This document shows, piece after piece, positions 15,906 to 24,698 of a stretch of 33,185 nucleotides of DNA. Each line of letters opens with the position of its first letter. The first letter of the stretch is position 1. Below the pieces are notes generated by a model. That model was not told the DNA's origin. It worked only from the letters and a program-made list of their open reading frames with translations, and made no database searches. A program made the translations under genes and the position numbers. Where the stretch lies: NCBI GenBank assembly GCA_964451935.1, contig CAYVKE010000021.1, forward strand, positions 1 through 33,185, read 5' to 3'. This DNA comes from CALFXN01 sp964451935. Lineage in GTDB: Bacteria > Synergistota > Synergistia > Synergistales > Aminobacteriaceae.

Positions 15906-17642
15906 TCAGTCATCGTCCCTGACGGGGGCGTCCTTCGGCCGATCGAACGGATCATTCAGGTTCTTGCTTCCAAACGAGACGGGCTTCCCGGGGAAGGCCG
16001 TCAGGGTCAAACGCAACCCCATCCAATCGTCGTCGCCTTTCCGGTCATCCCGATACACGAATTCCCACTCCATACAGCAATTATTCCGGTACGTCAGGCG
16101 ATACACCAGTTCGCCCATCGTCGAATTCGCGAGGTCGTACCCTCCGCGGAGGGAGAAGGCCCATGCCGACGAAAGCGACACATCCACGAGCTGGTGGATT
16201 TCCTCGCGCTCCTCGTAGGAATCCCAATACATCGGAGACTCGCCGCTCACCCATCTCCGGACATAGGCGGTTCCGAAGCTGACCGTCCCCCGGCCGTAAC
16301 GGAACCCGACCGTCGCCTCTCCGATCTTCTGCGCGTCGTACGGATCGTCATAGCGATAGTACCAGTACGACCCGTTCCAAAACGCGCGGATATCGCCCTC
16401 CGACTCCCCGTACAGCTCAATGCCGGCGCCCTTTCTTTCGGCATGGATCGTCGTTCCTCCGGAATTTTCCTCGTATCTCCCGGCGGTCGCCTTGACGCGC
16501 CACCAGGACCAGTCCAGCGCCTTGTCCTGCCACCACGGGCCGACGATCGAGAACTCGGGATCGCGCCAGAGGACGCTCTTGTACGTGACGCCAACGCTCT
16601 TTTCAACCTCGACGGCTTCCCGCTGGGACCAGATGAGCTTCGCCTTCCAGTCACCGGAGCGCGTGAAGAGTCCCCACGTCGGTCGATACGTCTTCTCTTT
16701 CGTCGTCTCTTCCCACGTGTAGGACGTCGTCGCGAACAACGTGAGCGTTTCACCGACATTCTGCTCCAGGGAGAGCTTCCACTCCTCGTCGATCTTCTCC
16801 CAGTACATCGCGTCGATCGTCACCTTGCCGGTATCCCATGCGATCGGACCGGAGATCCCCAGGCCGACCCCCTTGTCGGACGTTCGCTCCACAAGCGGCA
16901 TGAAGGTCGCTTCGACGGCGCGTTCCTTTCGGTCCAGGCGAACGATGTAATCGAAGGGATACGAAAACAGCAACGTATCTCCGATGTAAATTCGCGGATT
17001 TCTCGCGATGACCTTTTTTCCGGGAATCAGGGTCACTCGTCGCGTTACGAGCCGATAATGCGGATGATCCAGGGGACACGTCGAGAACGAAGCCGATTCC
17101 CACTTTCCGACGGTTTCGCCGTCCTTTATTGCGGAAGCCGCCGCCTCTTTCGAGACCCAGCCCTTCTGGACGGCGATCTCCGGAGGAGCGACCTCGACGT
17201 TCTTTCCGCGGATGAAAAGAGCGCCTTCGCCTGCGGGGGCGTACGCAGTCGCATTAAGGAGAACCCCCTCGCGGGTCTTGAGGTTATATCGAAGCTGATC
17301 GCCCTCCAGCGTCTTCCCCTGCGATACGATAACGATCTTCTTGCCGGGGAGCGATCGGGCGGTGACGACATTCGTCCCCGCGTCGACATCCACATGTTCG
17401 GCGCTGATTCGAAGGGTTCCGTACCGGAGCAGCACGCCGCCCTCCGCCGTCGCGGTCCCGCCCGCCTCGTCGAAGGTGACTTTTTCGGCGTCGAGGGTGA
17501 CTTCCGCGCCGGGTTTGAGGAGATCTTCGGCGAACGCGCAGGAATCCCCCCGAAGCAGAAGCATCGTCATCGCCAGGACGAACACGGAGACGGCCGCTCC
17601 GAATACGGCGATATCGCATGTCCGTCTGCGCATATTGTTCAT
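15906..17642 (-). CDS. LptD-like outer-membrane LPS assembly protein
   Basis: About 578 residues: a signal-anchor-like N-terminus ending near SCAFA, an OstA/LptA-type domain (about 45-150, with GGTATAEGGVLLRYGTLRI and TLEGDQLRYNLKTREG), and a long beta-rich C-terminal part rich in aromatic residues that looks like a barrel. A late NNCCMEWEFVYRDD block resembles the end of LptD barrels, where neighbouring cysteines form structural disulfides. LptD inserts lipopolysaccharide into the outer leaflet. The protein is shorter than E. coli LptD (about 780). The ATG at 17642 shares one base with the stop of the LptC-like gene, and an ATG at 17633 is an alternative start. The long upstream extension of the frame is excluded. 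The role is inferred from domain order and pairing. Confidence 0.75.
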   Translation of the reverse strand: MNNMRRRTCDIAVFGAAVSVFVLAMTMLLLRGDSCAFAEDLLKPGAEVTLDAEKVTFDEAGGTATAEGGVLLRYGTLRISAEHVDVDAGTNVVTARSLPGKKIVIVSQGKTLEGDQLRYNLKTREGVLLNATAYAPAGEGALFIRGKNVEVAPPEIAVQKGWVSKEAAASAIKDGETVGKWESASFSTCPLDHPHYRLVTRRVTLIPGKKVIARNPRIYIGDTLLFSYPFDYIVRLDRKERAVEATFMPLVERTSDKGVGLGISGPIAWDTGKVTIDAMYWEKIDEEWKLSLEQNVGETLTLFATTSYTWEETTKEKTYRPTWGLFTRSGDWKAKLIWSQREAVEVEKSVGVTYKSVLWRDPEFSIVGPWWQDKALDWSWWRVKATAGRYEENSGGTTIHAERKGAGIELYGESEGDIRAFWNGSYWYYRYDDPYDAQKIGEATVGFRYGRGTVSFGTAYVRRWVSGESPMYWDSYEEREEIHQLVDVSLSSAWAFSLRGGYDLANSTMGELVYRLTYRNNCCMEWEFVYRDDRKGDDDWMGLRLTLTAFPGKPVSFGSKNLNDPFDRPKDAPVRDDD

Positions 17643-18259
17643 CAGCGTAAAAAGCGATCTGCGTCGTCCCACGTCAGTATGGCTCCTCCCTCGATCCGGA
17701 ACTCCCCGTCCAGAGACGCGCTTGCGGAATGGCCGCGCAGAGACCCTTTCGGGGAGAAGATCACAATGCCTTCGGGGAAAAAAATTTCCCTGGATCCGTT
17801 CTTCCACTGGGCGCGCTTCGCTTCAAAGCGAATTTCGTCGCCAACGATCCCCCGGGCCGTTTCCGGGCGGGCGGCCGAATCGGCCGATTCGGCGACGTAC
17901 CAGACCGCGCCGCTGATACGATCAAGCGTCGCCAGTTCGGACGCCTCTTCGAAGCGCGCTTCGGGCGCAATGAATTTCACGCGCCGTCCTTCGGGCCACT
18001 CCCCCAGCAGGTCGATGGACGAGAGGAGGATTCCCGACTCGCCCCGTTCCGCGCGATCCACGGAGCCCTTCCACAGGACGCCCGAGAATTCGCGTTCGAC
18101 GCCGATATGCTCCACGACCATGGCGGGAAGATGCGCGAGCCCCTTCCGCACCAGGGTCGTCTGCAACGAGAGATCGTGGACCAACCCCCGGGCGTACAGG
18201 ACAACGGCGGCGACGCCCAAAGCGACGAGCGTCCATTTGGTGATTCTACCAGACAACAC
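17642..18259 (-). CDS. LptC-like membrane-anchored protein
   Basis: About 205 residues. A membrane anchor (about 8-25) precedes an extracytoplasmic beta-rich domain with LptC-like repeats: GVLWKGSVDRAERGESGILLSS, FIAPEARFEEASELATLDRI, GDEIRFEAKRAQW and KGSLRGHSASASLDG. LptC bridges the inner-membrane LPS transporter to the periplasmic LptA bridge. Similarity is seen by pattern only, and the anchor plus position directly before the LptD-like gene carry much of the weight. The GTG start at 18259 overlaps the preceding gene by 14 nt and has AGGAAGGG about 10 nt upstream. A TTG at 18256 is an alternative. Confidence 0.65.
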   Translation of the reverse strand: MLSGRITKWTLVALGVAAVVLYARGLVHDLSLQTTLVRKGLAHLPAMVVEHIGVEREFSGVLWKGSVDRAERGESGILLSSIDLLGEWPEGRRVKFIAPEARFEEASELATLDRISGAVWYVAESADSAARPETARGIVGDEIRFEAKRAQWKNGSREIFFPEGIVIFSPKGSLRGHSASASLDGEFRIEGGAILTWDDADRFLR

Positions 18260-19433
18260 TCCAGCTGTGCCCTTCCTGCGTCAACGTAATGATCCGGCTC
18301 ACCAGGGTCCGCATGAGGATGAACTTCTGTGAGGCGATCACCTTCGCCTTGTTTCCGTCCGTCCACTTCACCTTGTACCCGTCCTTGAGCGCCCATCGCA
18401 TCGACGAATCGATGGTGTCGCGCTTCAGCGCCTGCACGGAGACCGTCTTTCGGGAAGCTTCGGAAAGAATCGCGTGCATCCCCTCCGCGTCTCCGGCCAC
18501 CCACTGTGCAAGAAACGCTTCAAGGGCCTTTTCCTTCGAACGGTAGAGGTTTGTCCGGTCCGCTTTCTGTTCTCCGCGAGGAGTGACGTCTCCGGATGTT
18601 CGTTCCTTCGGGCCGGGCAAAAAATCCGCGAGAGCGCCGACATCGCCGGACCGGACATCTGCGGCCGGTTCCGGCGTCGGGACGGGCGGAACCGGCGGAA
18701 CGGGAGAAACCGGAGGTTGCGGGCGTTCCGGAGCGACCGGCTGCTTCTTTTCCGACTTCGGGACAGGCGGCAGCGAAACGACAATTCCTTCCCTGGAGCC
18801 GCCTGTTTCCGGCTTGCCCTTGTCCCGCGCCTTCGGGACGGGAGCGACGTCCTCCTTCGCGATCGTGTCTGCGAGCGGCGTTCCGCTCCCGTTTTCCGAA
18901 TCATGCGCCGCAAATACGAATTCCTGTTCCCCGCGAATGCCGAGCCCCTTGACCGTGACGACAAAACGCTTGTCGGGCTGCTTGGGAAAGAAGACGAGTC
19001 CCTGAACGACTCCGGAGAGCGGTTCGTCGAATTTTTTCTCGTACGACGTCGGGGCGATCGATTGCCCGTCAGGGAGAGAAAGCAGCACCGAACCGGATAA
19101 CGGGGCGAGAGAAAGGGGTTTCGGACCGAACGCATACACGGTCATCAGAAAGGGTTCCGTCTCCGCGATGCGAAGCTCCTTGACGAATGACCGCCGATAC
19201 GCGTCCTTCTCCTCCTGGGACATTCCCGACCGCGCGGCCTCGGCTTCCACCCACGGCGTCACAAGCTCCTCGGGATAATGCACGACCCAGACGATGCAGT
19301 CCCTCCCCCAATGGAAGGACGTCCATCGCTCAAGAATCGCCGTCGCCTCTTCCACCGGACTCTCGGCGGCGAAGACGCCGCGCGGAAGAAGCAACACGCA
19401 GAGAAGTGCGATACATTTCCTCAGAGAGAACAT
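18246..19433 (-). CDS. Secreted protein, conserved N-terminal domain, Pro-rich linker, NTF2-like C-terminus
   Basis: About 395 residues with a signal peptide ending near GVFA. Residues about 20-165 form a domain with the pattern VHYPEE, EEKDAYRRSFVKEL, ETEPFL, LAPLSG, SYEKKFDEPLSGVVQGLVFFPK. The protein at 29503-30285 carries the same pattern. A Pro-rich low-complexity linker (about 200-290, VPPVPPVPTPEP) follows. The C-terminal domain (about 295-395) looks like a small NTF2-like fold (ALEAFLAQWVAGDAEGMHAILSE). The function is unknown. It lies just upstream of the LptC-like gene, with overlapping ends, so an envelope role is likely. ATG at 19433 is chosen because the signal peptide starts cleanly there, and GTG at 19442 is an alternative. 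Confidence 0.75.
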   Translation of the reverse strand: MFSLRKCIALLCVLLLPRGVFAAESPVEEATAILERWTSFHWGRDCIVWVVHYPEELVTPWVEAEAARSGMSQEEKDAYRRSFVKELRIAETEPFLMTVYAFGPKPLSLAPLSGSVLLSLPDGQSIAPTSYEKKFDEPLSGVVQGLVFFPKQPDKRFVVTVKGLGIRGEQEFVFAAHDSENGSGTPLADTIAKEDVAPVPKARDKGKPETGGSREGIVVSLPPVPKSEKKQPVAPERPQPPVSPVPPVPPVPTPEPAADVRSGDVGALADFLPGPKERTSGDVTPRGEQKADRTNLYRSKEKALEAFLAQWVAGDAEGMHAILSEASRKTVSVQALKRDTIDSSMRWALKDGYKVKWTDGNKAKVIASQKFILMRTLVSRIITLTQEGHSWSVVW

Positions 19434-19476
19434 GAAAAACACGATCCCCGTTCGGCCGTTTTTTCGCGGCGATGCA

Positions 19477-19902
19477 TCAGAGCTTGTAGTCGATGATCGC
19501 GGATACGCCGACGCCCTGCACGCGGCGGAAGCGCTGCAACGGGTTCAGCGAATCGATCGGGATGAGAATCTTCACGCGTATCCTTCCCATAAAGGTCACT
19601 TCGAGCTGCGCCACGGCCTTGCACTGGTCCACCGTCCCCTTCGGTCCGGCGACCTGCACGGCGCCGATTCGGGTTCCCGAGCCGAGCGAGACGATCGGAA
19701 CGACCTTCGTCTTCCCCTGCACCTTGGCGCCCTTGTTCAACGTCATCGTGTTGATGAAATCGTCGAGCGGACCGGCGACATTCTCGACGAGAAATCCGCC
19801 TCCGACCACCCCGATGAGATCGCCGAGGTCAATCGCGGATGCGGATCCTCCGAGAAGACTCAAGGCGAAAAGCGCTGCAATCGTTCGTTTTTTCCATGAC
19901 AT
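19477..19902 (-). CDS. Small secreted protein of unknown function
   Basis: A 141-residue protein with a signal peptide (KKRTIAALFALSLLGGSASA, cleavage near residue 23). The mature part has a Gly-rich hydrophobic stretch (GVVGGGFLVENVAGPLDDFIN) and a beta-rich half ending GVGVSAIIDYKL. I do not recognise the family. It sits between two other exported unknowns in the pyrG block. The ATG start has GAGGG about 10 nt upstream. A periplasmic or outer-membrane-associated location is likely. Confidence 0.7.
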   Translation of the reverse strand: MSWKKRTIAALFALSLLGGSASAIDLGDLIGVVGGGFLVENVAGPLDDFINTMTLNKGAKVQGKTKVVPIVSLGSGTRIGAVQVAGPKGTVDQCKAVAQLEVTFMGRIRVKILIPIDSLNPLQRFRRVQGVGVSAIIDYKL

Positions 19903-19948
19903 GTTCGTTGTCCCTCACTTCCACGGATCAGTTCCACATCGCGTTCAT

Positions 19949-21043
19949 CTATTTGCTGCGGGCGGGATCTTCTCCTCCGCGCTCCACCGGCGTCGGCTCC
20001 GCATCCGCAGAGACGGGACTTTCGGGAGCGGCGTTCTGATCGCGAACCACGCTCTCTAGCCCTGCGGGAATCGGAAATCCGGACGCCCGGAAGGCGCCCA
20101 CGGTCTGGACGTATATCGGGGTTCCCTCTGGGATTTCCTTCACGTTGCCCCTGACGAGGAATCCTCCGGCAAGCCCCAGCGGTCCGAGCAGAATCGCGCC
20201 CAGGAAGCTCGTCCCGGCCGCCGCTATCTGCGCCGATTCGGCCTGCGACGCCTTCTTCGCTTCCTCTCCGATCGTAACGGGGATCTCTTCCGGTCCAAGC
20301 GGAAGGAGCTTTTCCATGACGACCTTGACCTCCGCCGCGCGCCCGAAACTTCTGGGTTTGGACACCTCGGTCACCTTTCCGACGACCCGGGAGCCGCGGC
20401 CGGCGACGAGATGCGATTCGACGACGACATCCTGCCGGAGCGTCAGCAACACTTCGTCTCCGACCTTGGATGTCGACGGCGAAAGCTTTCGCGCAAGCTC
20501 GGAACGCAAAACGAGGGCGGCCGGAACCTCGACGTCCTTCCACACGACCGCTTCGGAAAGCAGCAGGGAAAGCACTCGTTCCAGGCGCATGGACATCGGT
20601 TTGTCCTGAAGCGACGTTCCTTCGAGCTGCGTCTCCAGCGCGTCGATCCGCTGCGCGACGGCGTCTCCCGAACGAATGCGCTGCGACATCACCCACTCCG
20701 CAACGCCGAGCTTGAAGAGCAGGGAAGGCTGTCCGGCGTTTCCCTTCTCAAGGAATGAGACGAGCGCGGTCTGACGATCGGAAATGCTCCCCGGCAGTCC
20801 CCGCCCGAAGAGGTCTTTTTCGATGCCGTTCAGGCGATCGATGAGACCGCCGCCTTTCGTGTCCCCGTACACGATCTTCTCGGCCCGCGCAAGGATCTGG
20901 AACGTCGACGGCGGATTTTCTTCCGCCCGGGCGGACATTCCGACCGGAACGAGACTCCAGGCGAGCAGCACCGCCGCCAAGACGAAAAGCCTGCGGACCA
21001 TTCCACCTCGCGCACCGCTGCGGAACCACCCCATACGTATCAT
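19949..21043 (-). CDS. Secreted protein of unknown function
   Basis: About 364 residues. A signal peptide starts near residue 15 (VRRLFVLAAVLLAWSLV) and ends near SARA. The N-terminal half is helical (ILARAEKIVYGDTKGGGLIDRLNGIEKDLFG). The middle (about 165-260) is a beta-rich module with HLVAGRGSRVVGKVTEVSKPRSFGRA-type spacing, a pattern seen in domains of exported proteins that set a default value and a range. A Gly-rich hydrophobic segment (about 275-300) could be a membrane hairpin, followed by IPEGTPIYVQTV and an acidic Pro-rich tail. No family name is offered. ATG at 21043 overlaps the pyrG stop (ATGA), with GGAGG 7 nt upstream. ATG at 21001 is an alternative start. Confidence 0.75.
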   Translation of the reverse strand: MIRMGWFRSGARGGMVRRLFVLAAVLLAWSLVPVGMSARAEENPPSTFQILARAEKIVYGDTKGGGLIDRLNGIEKDLFGRGLPGSISDRQTALVSFLEKGNAGQPSLLFKLGVAEWVMSQRIRSGDAVAQRIDALETQLEGTSLQDKPMSMRLERVLSLLLSEAVVWKDVEVPAALVLRSELARKLSPSTSKVGDEVLLTLRQDVVVESHLVAGRGSRVVGKVTEVSKPRSFGRAAEVKVVMEKLLPLGPEEIPVTIGEEAKKASQAESAQIAAAGTSFLGAILLGPLGLAGGFLVRGNVKEIPEGTPIYVQTVGAFRASGFPIPAGLESVVRDQNAAPESPVSADAEPTPVERGGEDPARSK

Positions 21044-22680
21044 CCTCTCGCCTCCCCTTCCTGATTTCGAACGCCCGCATCTTCCCGGCTCCGATTCGCC
21101 GCGGCCCCGACGAAACCGACAAACAGCGGATGCGGCTTCACGGGTCGCGACCGGAATTCGGGATGGAACTGCACTCCGACGAACCAGGGATGATCCGGCA
21201 GTTCGATGATCTCAACGAGATTCTTTGCGGAATACACGCCCGACACGATCATGCCGGCGGCCTCAAGCCGCTTCCGGTATCCGTTGTTGAATTCGTACCG
21301 ATGCCGGTGTCGCTCTTCCACGCGGGCCGTCCCGTACAACCCTGCCGCAAGCGTGCCCGGGACGAGATCGCACGGATACACGCCGAGACGCATCGTCCCC
21401 CCCATGTCGGACACGGCGATCTGCTCCTCCATGAGATGGATGACCGGATTGACCGCGCCGGGGTCAATTTCCGAACTGTGCGCGCCCGTCAGAGAGCAGA
21501 CGTTTCTGGCGAATTCCACCACGGCGACCTGCATCCCGAGGCAGAGTCCCAGATAGGGAATGCGGTTTTCACGAGCGTACCGCGCGGCGAGGATCTTCCC
21601 CTCGAAGCCCCGCGCCCCGAATCCGCCGGGAACCACGATCCCCGAAACGCCCGAGAGGACGCTCCCTGCGCCCTTTTCCTCGATCTCCTCGGCCTCGACG
21701 GATCGTATGGACACCCGGACGTCGTGATGGACCCCCGCATGGTGTAACGCTTCCACCACGCTGAGATACGCATCCTTGTGGTTGATGTATTTTCCCACAA
21801 GCGCGATCTCGACCTGTCCCGAAGGGTGGCAGTACCGCTGAACGACCCGCTCCCAATCGGACAGGTCGAGAGAGACCGGCGTCTCGATCCCGAGGCGCTT
21901 CATGACGAGCGTATCCAGCTTCTGGGCGTGGAGGCTCAGCGGAACCTTGTAGATCGTCGGCTCGTCGAGCGCCTGGATGACGGCCTCCTTCGGCACGTTG
22001 CAGAACAGGGCGATTTTGTCGCGCATGTCGTCGCACACTTCGTAGTGCGACCGGCAGACGATGATATCCGGCAGAATGCCGATGCGCCGGAGTTCCTGGA
22101 CGCTGTGCTGCGTGGGCTTCGTCTTGAGTTCCTGCGCGGCCTCGAGAAAAGGTACGAGCGTCACATGGCAGTACAGGACGTTCTCCCGTCCCACGCGCGA
22201 AGCCATCTGGCGGATGGCTTCGAGGAAGGGTTGGCCTTCGATGTCCCCGACCGTGCCGCCGATCTCGGCGATCACGACGTCCATCCTGTCGGCCGAGCGG
22301 AGGATCCGCTCCTGAATCTCGTTCGTGATGTGCGGAATGACCTGCACCGTTCCGCCGAGGTAGATTCCCCTGCGTTCCTTGGAAATGACGGCGGAATAGA
22401 TCTTTCCTGTCGTGACGTTGTTGTCCGACGAGAGGGATTCGTCGATGAAGCGCTCGTAATGCCCCAGATCCAGATCCGTCTCGGCGCCGTCGTCGGTGAC
22501 GAACACCTCGCCGTGCTGGAACGGATTCATCGTCCCCGCATCGACGTTAATGTAGGGATCCAGCTTGATGATGGAAACGCGCAAGCCCCGTTTTTTGAGC
22601 AGGACTCCCAAAGAAGCAGCAGTAATCCCCTTGCCGAGGGAAGAAACAACTCCCCCTGTTACAAATACGAACTTCGCCAT
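21040..22680 (-). CDS. pyrG: CTP synthase
   Basis: Converts UTP to CTP with ATP and glutamine-derived ammonia, in the cytosol. About 546 residues, the family length. The synthetase domain starts KFVFVTGGVVSSLGKGI, and the UTP/CTP site includes EIGGTVGDIE. The glutamine amidotransferase domain has the nucleophile in GLCLGMQ and the His and Glu in FHPEF. ATG at 22680 has GGAGG 8 nt upstream, so the few extra upstream codons are excluded. It begins a block that continues into five envelope genes, and its stop overlaps the next start, so CTP supply and export genes share a transcript. Confidence 0.97.
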   Translation of the reverse strand: MAKFVFVTGGVVSSLGKGITAASLGVLLKKRGLRVSIIKLDPYINVDAGTMNPFQHGEVFVTDDGAETDLDLGHYERFIDESLSSDNNVTTGKIYSAVISKERRGIYLGGTVQVIPHITNEIQERILRSADRMDVVIAEIGGTVGDIEGQPFLEAIRQMASRVGRENVLYCHVTLVPFLEAAQELKTKPTQHSVQELRRIGILPDIIVCRSHYEVCDDMRDKIALFCNVPKEAVIQALDEPTIYKVPLSLHAQKLDTLVMKRLGIETPVSLDLSDWERVVQRYCHPSGQVEIALVGKYINHKDAYLSVVEALHHAGVHHDVRVSIRSVEAEEIEEKGAGSVLSGVSGIVVPGGFGARGFEGKILAARYARENRIPYLGLCLGMQVAVVEFARNVCSLTGAHSSEIDPGAVNPVIHLMEEQIAVSDMGGTMRLGVYPCDLVPGTLAAGLYGTARVEERHRHRYEFNNGYRKRLEAAGMIVSGVYSAKNLVEIIELPDHPWFVGVQFHPEFRSRPVKPHPLFVGFVGAAANRSREDAGVRNQEGEARG

Positions 22681-22709
22681 CGGAAGGCCCTCCATCCCTG
22701 CGTGGGTTC

Positions 22710-22746
22710 AAAAAAAGAATAAGGACCAGGGATATCTCCTTGGTCC
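22710..22746 (-). terminator. Intrinsic terminator between the LysM/M23 gene and pyrG
   Basis: On the minus strand GGACCA (22746-22741) pairs with TGGTCC (22728-22723), with an inner AGG...CCC-type extension and a 4-nt loop. TTATTC and seven T follow, ending at 22710. It lies 40 nt after the stop of the peptidase gene and should end that operon. Confidence 0.75.
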
Positions 22747-22775
22747 AGTGTACTCAATTCGCCTCAGGATGTCAT
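22747..22775 (-). promoter_or_regulatory. Probable pyrG promoter overlapping a terminator
   Basis: On the minus strand ATGACA (22775-22770) and TACACT (22752-22747) are separated by 17 bp. A start near 22740 would place the transcription start inside the hairpin of the terminator at 22710-22746. The leader to the pyrG ATG would be about 60 nt. Confidence 0.5.
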
Positions 22776-22786
22776 GCGAAAATTGC

Positions 22787-24634
22787 CTAACGCAACAACT
22801 TGAGCGGATTTATCGGTCTGTTATTCAGCCGCACCTCGAAGTGAAGATGCGTTCCTGTCGCCCGTCCGCTGGAGCCGACGGAGGCGATGACGGTCCCCGG
22901 GGACACCGACTGCCCCTGGCGGGCGTTCAGCGTCTGGCAGTGCGCGTACAACGCCGTATATCCGTTTCCGTGATTGACGACGACGGTCCGGCCGTACCCG
23001 CCCATCCAGCCGACATACACGACCTTGCCGGCCTTCGCCGCCTTGATCGCACGTCCACGGGGCCCCTTGATGTCAAGTCCCGCGTGGAACTGTCTCCTCC
23101 GCGAAATCGGATGTCGTCTCCATCCGAAGGGGCTGTTGATCTTTCCGATCACGGGCCATTTGAAGCTTCTGGAGAACGAGCGTTCCGCCTTGACGACCGG
23201 CTTCGCCGCGTCGTCATCCCCCGAGGTCGTGGTCTCCGGAGCCGCGCCGGGAAGGAAGAGTTCCTTTCCCGCGACAAGCGACGCCAAGTCCGCTCCGGCG
23301 TTCACGGCGCGGATCTTCGCCGCTGCGATCTTGAACTTTTTCGCAAGGGATTCGACTGTCTCCCCTTTTTTGACGGCGACGAAAATACCGTCCTGGTTGG
23401 GAATCCGCAGGGCCGCCCCGGGTTTGAGAACGTCGGGATCTTTCAGCGCGTTGGAGCCGAAGATCGTGTCGATCTCGACGTTGAAACGGTTCGCGATCGA
23501 CCAGAGGCTGTCGCCGGGGCCGACGATATAGGTCGTCACATGCAGCGGCTTCGCCTCATCCAGCTTTTCGGCGATCCGGGCCTTCCGCGTCCGGACTTCC
23601 TCGAGCGTCGCCTCGACGCTGTCGTTCGAGTTCGGAACCAATAGAAGCTGTTTGCTCGCGAGACGGTCGGGACTCTTGAGTTCGTTCGCCTTTACGATGG
23701 AGTCCGCGCGGACGCCGTAGCGGATCGCGATATCCGAAAGCGTCTCTCCGGTCCGGACCGTGTGTTCGACCCAATCGGCCCTGACGGGATGGAGGACGAT
23801 CTCATCGCCGCCCTTGTCGTCCGACGTATCTTCAAGCTCGTCCAGTTCGGGCAATTTCGACGCATTTTCCTCCGATTTCAACTCTATGACGTCGTAATCG
23901 GGAATCGTCGTTTCAGAGAAGGGCGTAATCTCGGGCTTCTCTCCGTCCGGAAGCCTTTTCAGGTCCGGAGAAACGAAAGAAGAGGCGTTCGATATCCCGA
24001 GATACGAGGGAAGGCCGGCCTCGCCGCCGACGGACGCAGGCGCCCCCCGCGGAGAAACCGTCTGAGCCGCCCCTGAGGCGAAAAGCTGAGAAACATCCGC
24101 GTCCGCTTTCCCGGACGCGGCGACGTCGGCCCTCGGCGCGAGGGGCTCGAGAGCGCGCGTGCGTCTGTCGGCCGGAAGCGTCACGACGAGCGGCGCCTTC
24201 TCAGGAACCGGCGACGGTGAGGCGGGCGCGACCCTCGGAGTCGCACGCAGGGCCGATTCGCTGCCGCGCTTCGCAAGAAGCTGAGCGGTCATCGCGGGCG
24301 CAGCCGCCTCTGTTTCGGCGAACGCCGCATCGGCATGGTCGGGAACGAAGATACGGCTCCCGGAAGTCGACGCTCCGTCCCGAACGTCGAGGTCTTCGTG
24401 AAGTTCCGGTTTCGTATCCGAAACATCGATCAGAATAAAGCGAGAATCCTGAACCTCCGGCTCTCCGGAGGATTTTTCCTGGGGAAGTTCCCCCCATGCG
24501 ACCATGGCGTGTCTGTTTCCCGCGCTGACGGTCAGAAGAATTGCGGCGCCTACCATAAGAAAAACAACCGTGATAAAACCGAATCGTCCCTTTCCCCGGG
24601 GAGCGCCCGGGGTCATTTTCGACGATTTCTTCAC
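22787..24634 (-). CDS. LysM-repeat M23 metallopeptidase
   Basis: About 615 residues. A signal anchor (about 18-38) is followed by a long low-complexity region rich in Ala, Pro, Glu and Asp (about 40-285). Three LysM domains (about 290-465) come next, starting HTVRTGETLSDIAIRYG, TYIVGPGDSLWSIANRF and VAVKKGETVESLAKKF. A C-terminal M23 domain has the zinc ligands in HAGLD and HLHFE. LysM repeats bind peptidoglycan and M23 enzymes cut peptide cross-links, so this is a wall hydrolase distinct from the FtsEX-linked one. GTG at 24634 has AAAGGAGGG about 6 nt upstream. It follows rho with a short gap and no terminator, and is closed by the terminator at 22710-22746. Confidence 0.93.
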   Translation of the reverse strand: MKKSSKMTPGAPRGKGRFGFITVVFLMVGAAILLTVSAGNRHAMVAWGELPQEKSSGEPEVQDSRFILIDVSDTKPELHEDLDVRDGASTSGSRIFVPDHADAAFAETEAAAPAMTAQLLAKRGSESALRATPRVAPASPSPVPEKAPLVVTLPADRRTRALEPLAPRADVAASGKADADVSQLFASGAAQTVSPRGAPASVGGEAGLPSYLGISNASSFVSPDLKRLPDGEKPEITPFSETTIPDYDVIELKSEENASKLPELDELEDTSDDKGGDEIVLHPVRADWVEHTVRTGETLSDIAIRYGVRADSIVKANELKSPDRLASKQLLLVPNSNDSVEATLEEVRTRKARIAEKLDEAKPLHVTTYIVGPGDSLWSIANRFNVEIDTIFGSNALKDPDVLKPGAALRIPNQDGIFVAVKKGETVESLAKKFKIAAAKIRAVNAGADLASLVAGKELFLPGAAPETTTSGDDDAAKPVVKAERSFSRSFKWPVIGKINSPFGWRRHPISRRRQFHAGLDIKGPRGRAIKAAKAGKVVYVGWMGGYGRTVVVNHGNGYTALYAHCQTLNARQGQSVSPGTVIASVGSSGRATGTHLHFEVRLNNRPINPLKLLR

Positions 24635-24698
24635 GCATCTCCCTCCTTTGATCCGGATTCAGACAGGCCGGGGTGAATTCCGGCGCCCGTTCCGGGAT

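Noticed and set aside
15588..18332. A 914-codon plus-strand open frame
   Set aside because: It lies antisense to the LptD-like and LptC-like genes and overlaps greA in another frame. The product is Arg- and Pro-rich with no domain, as expected of a shadow frame in GC-rich DNA.
22576..22790. CTP-sensitive reiterative-start attenuator of the Bacillus pyrG type
   Set aside because: The predicted start region lacks the initial GGGC run and the C/U-rich pairing segment that the mechanism needs.
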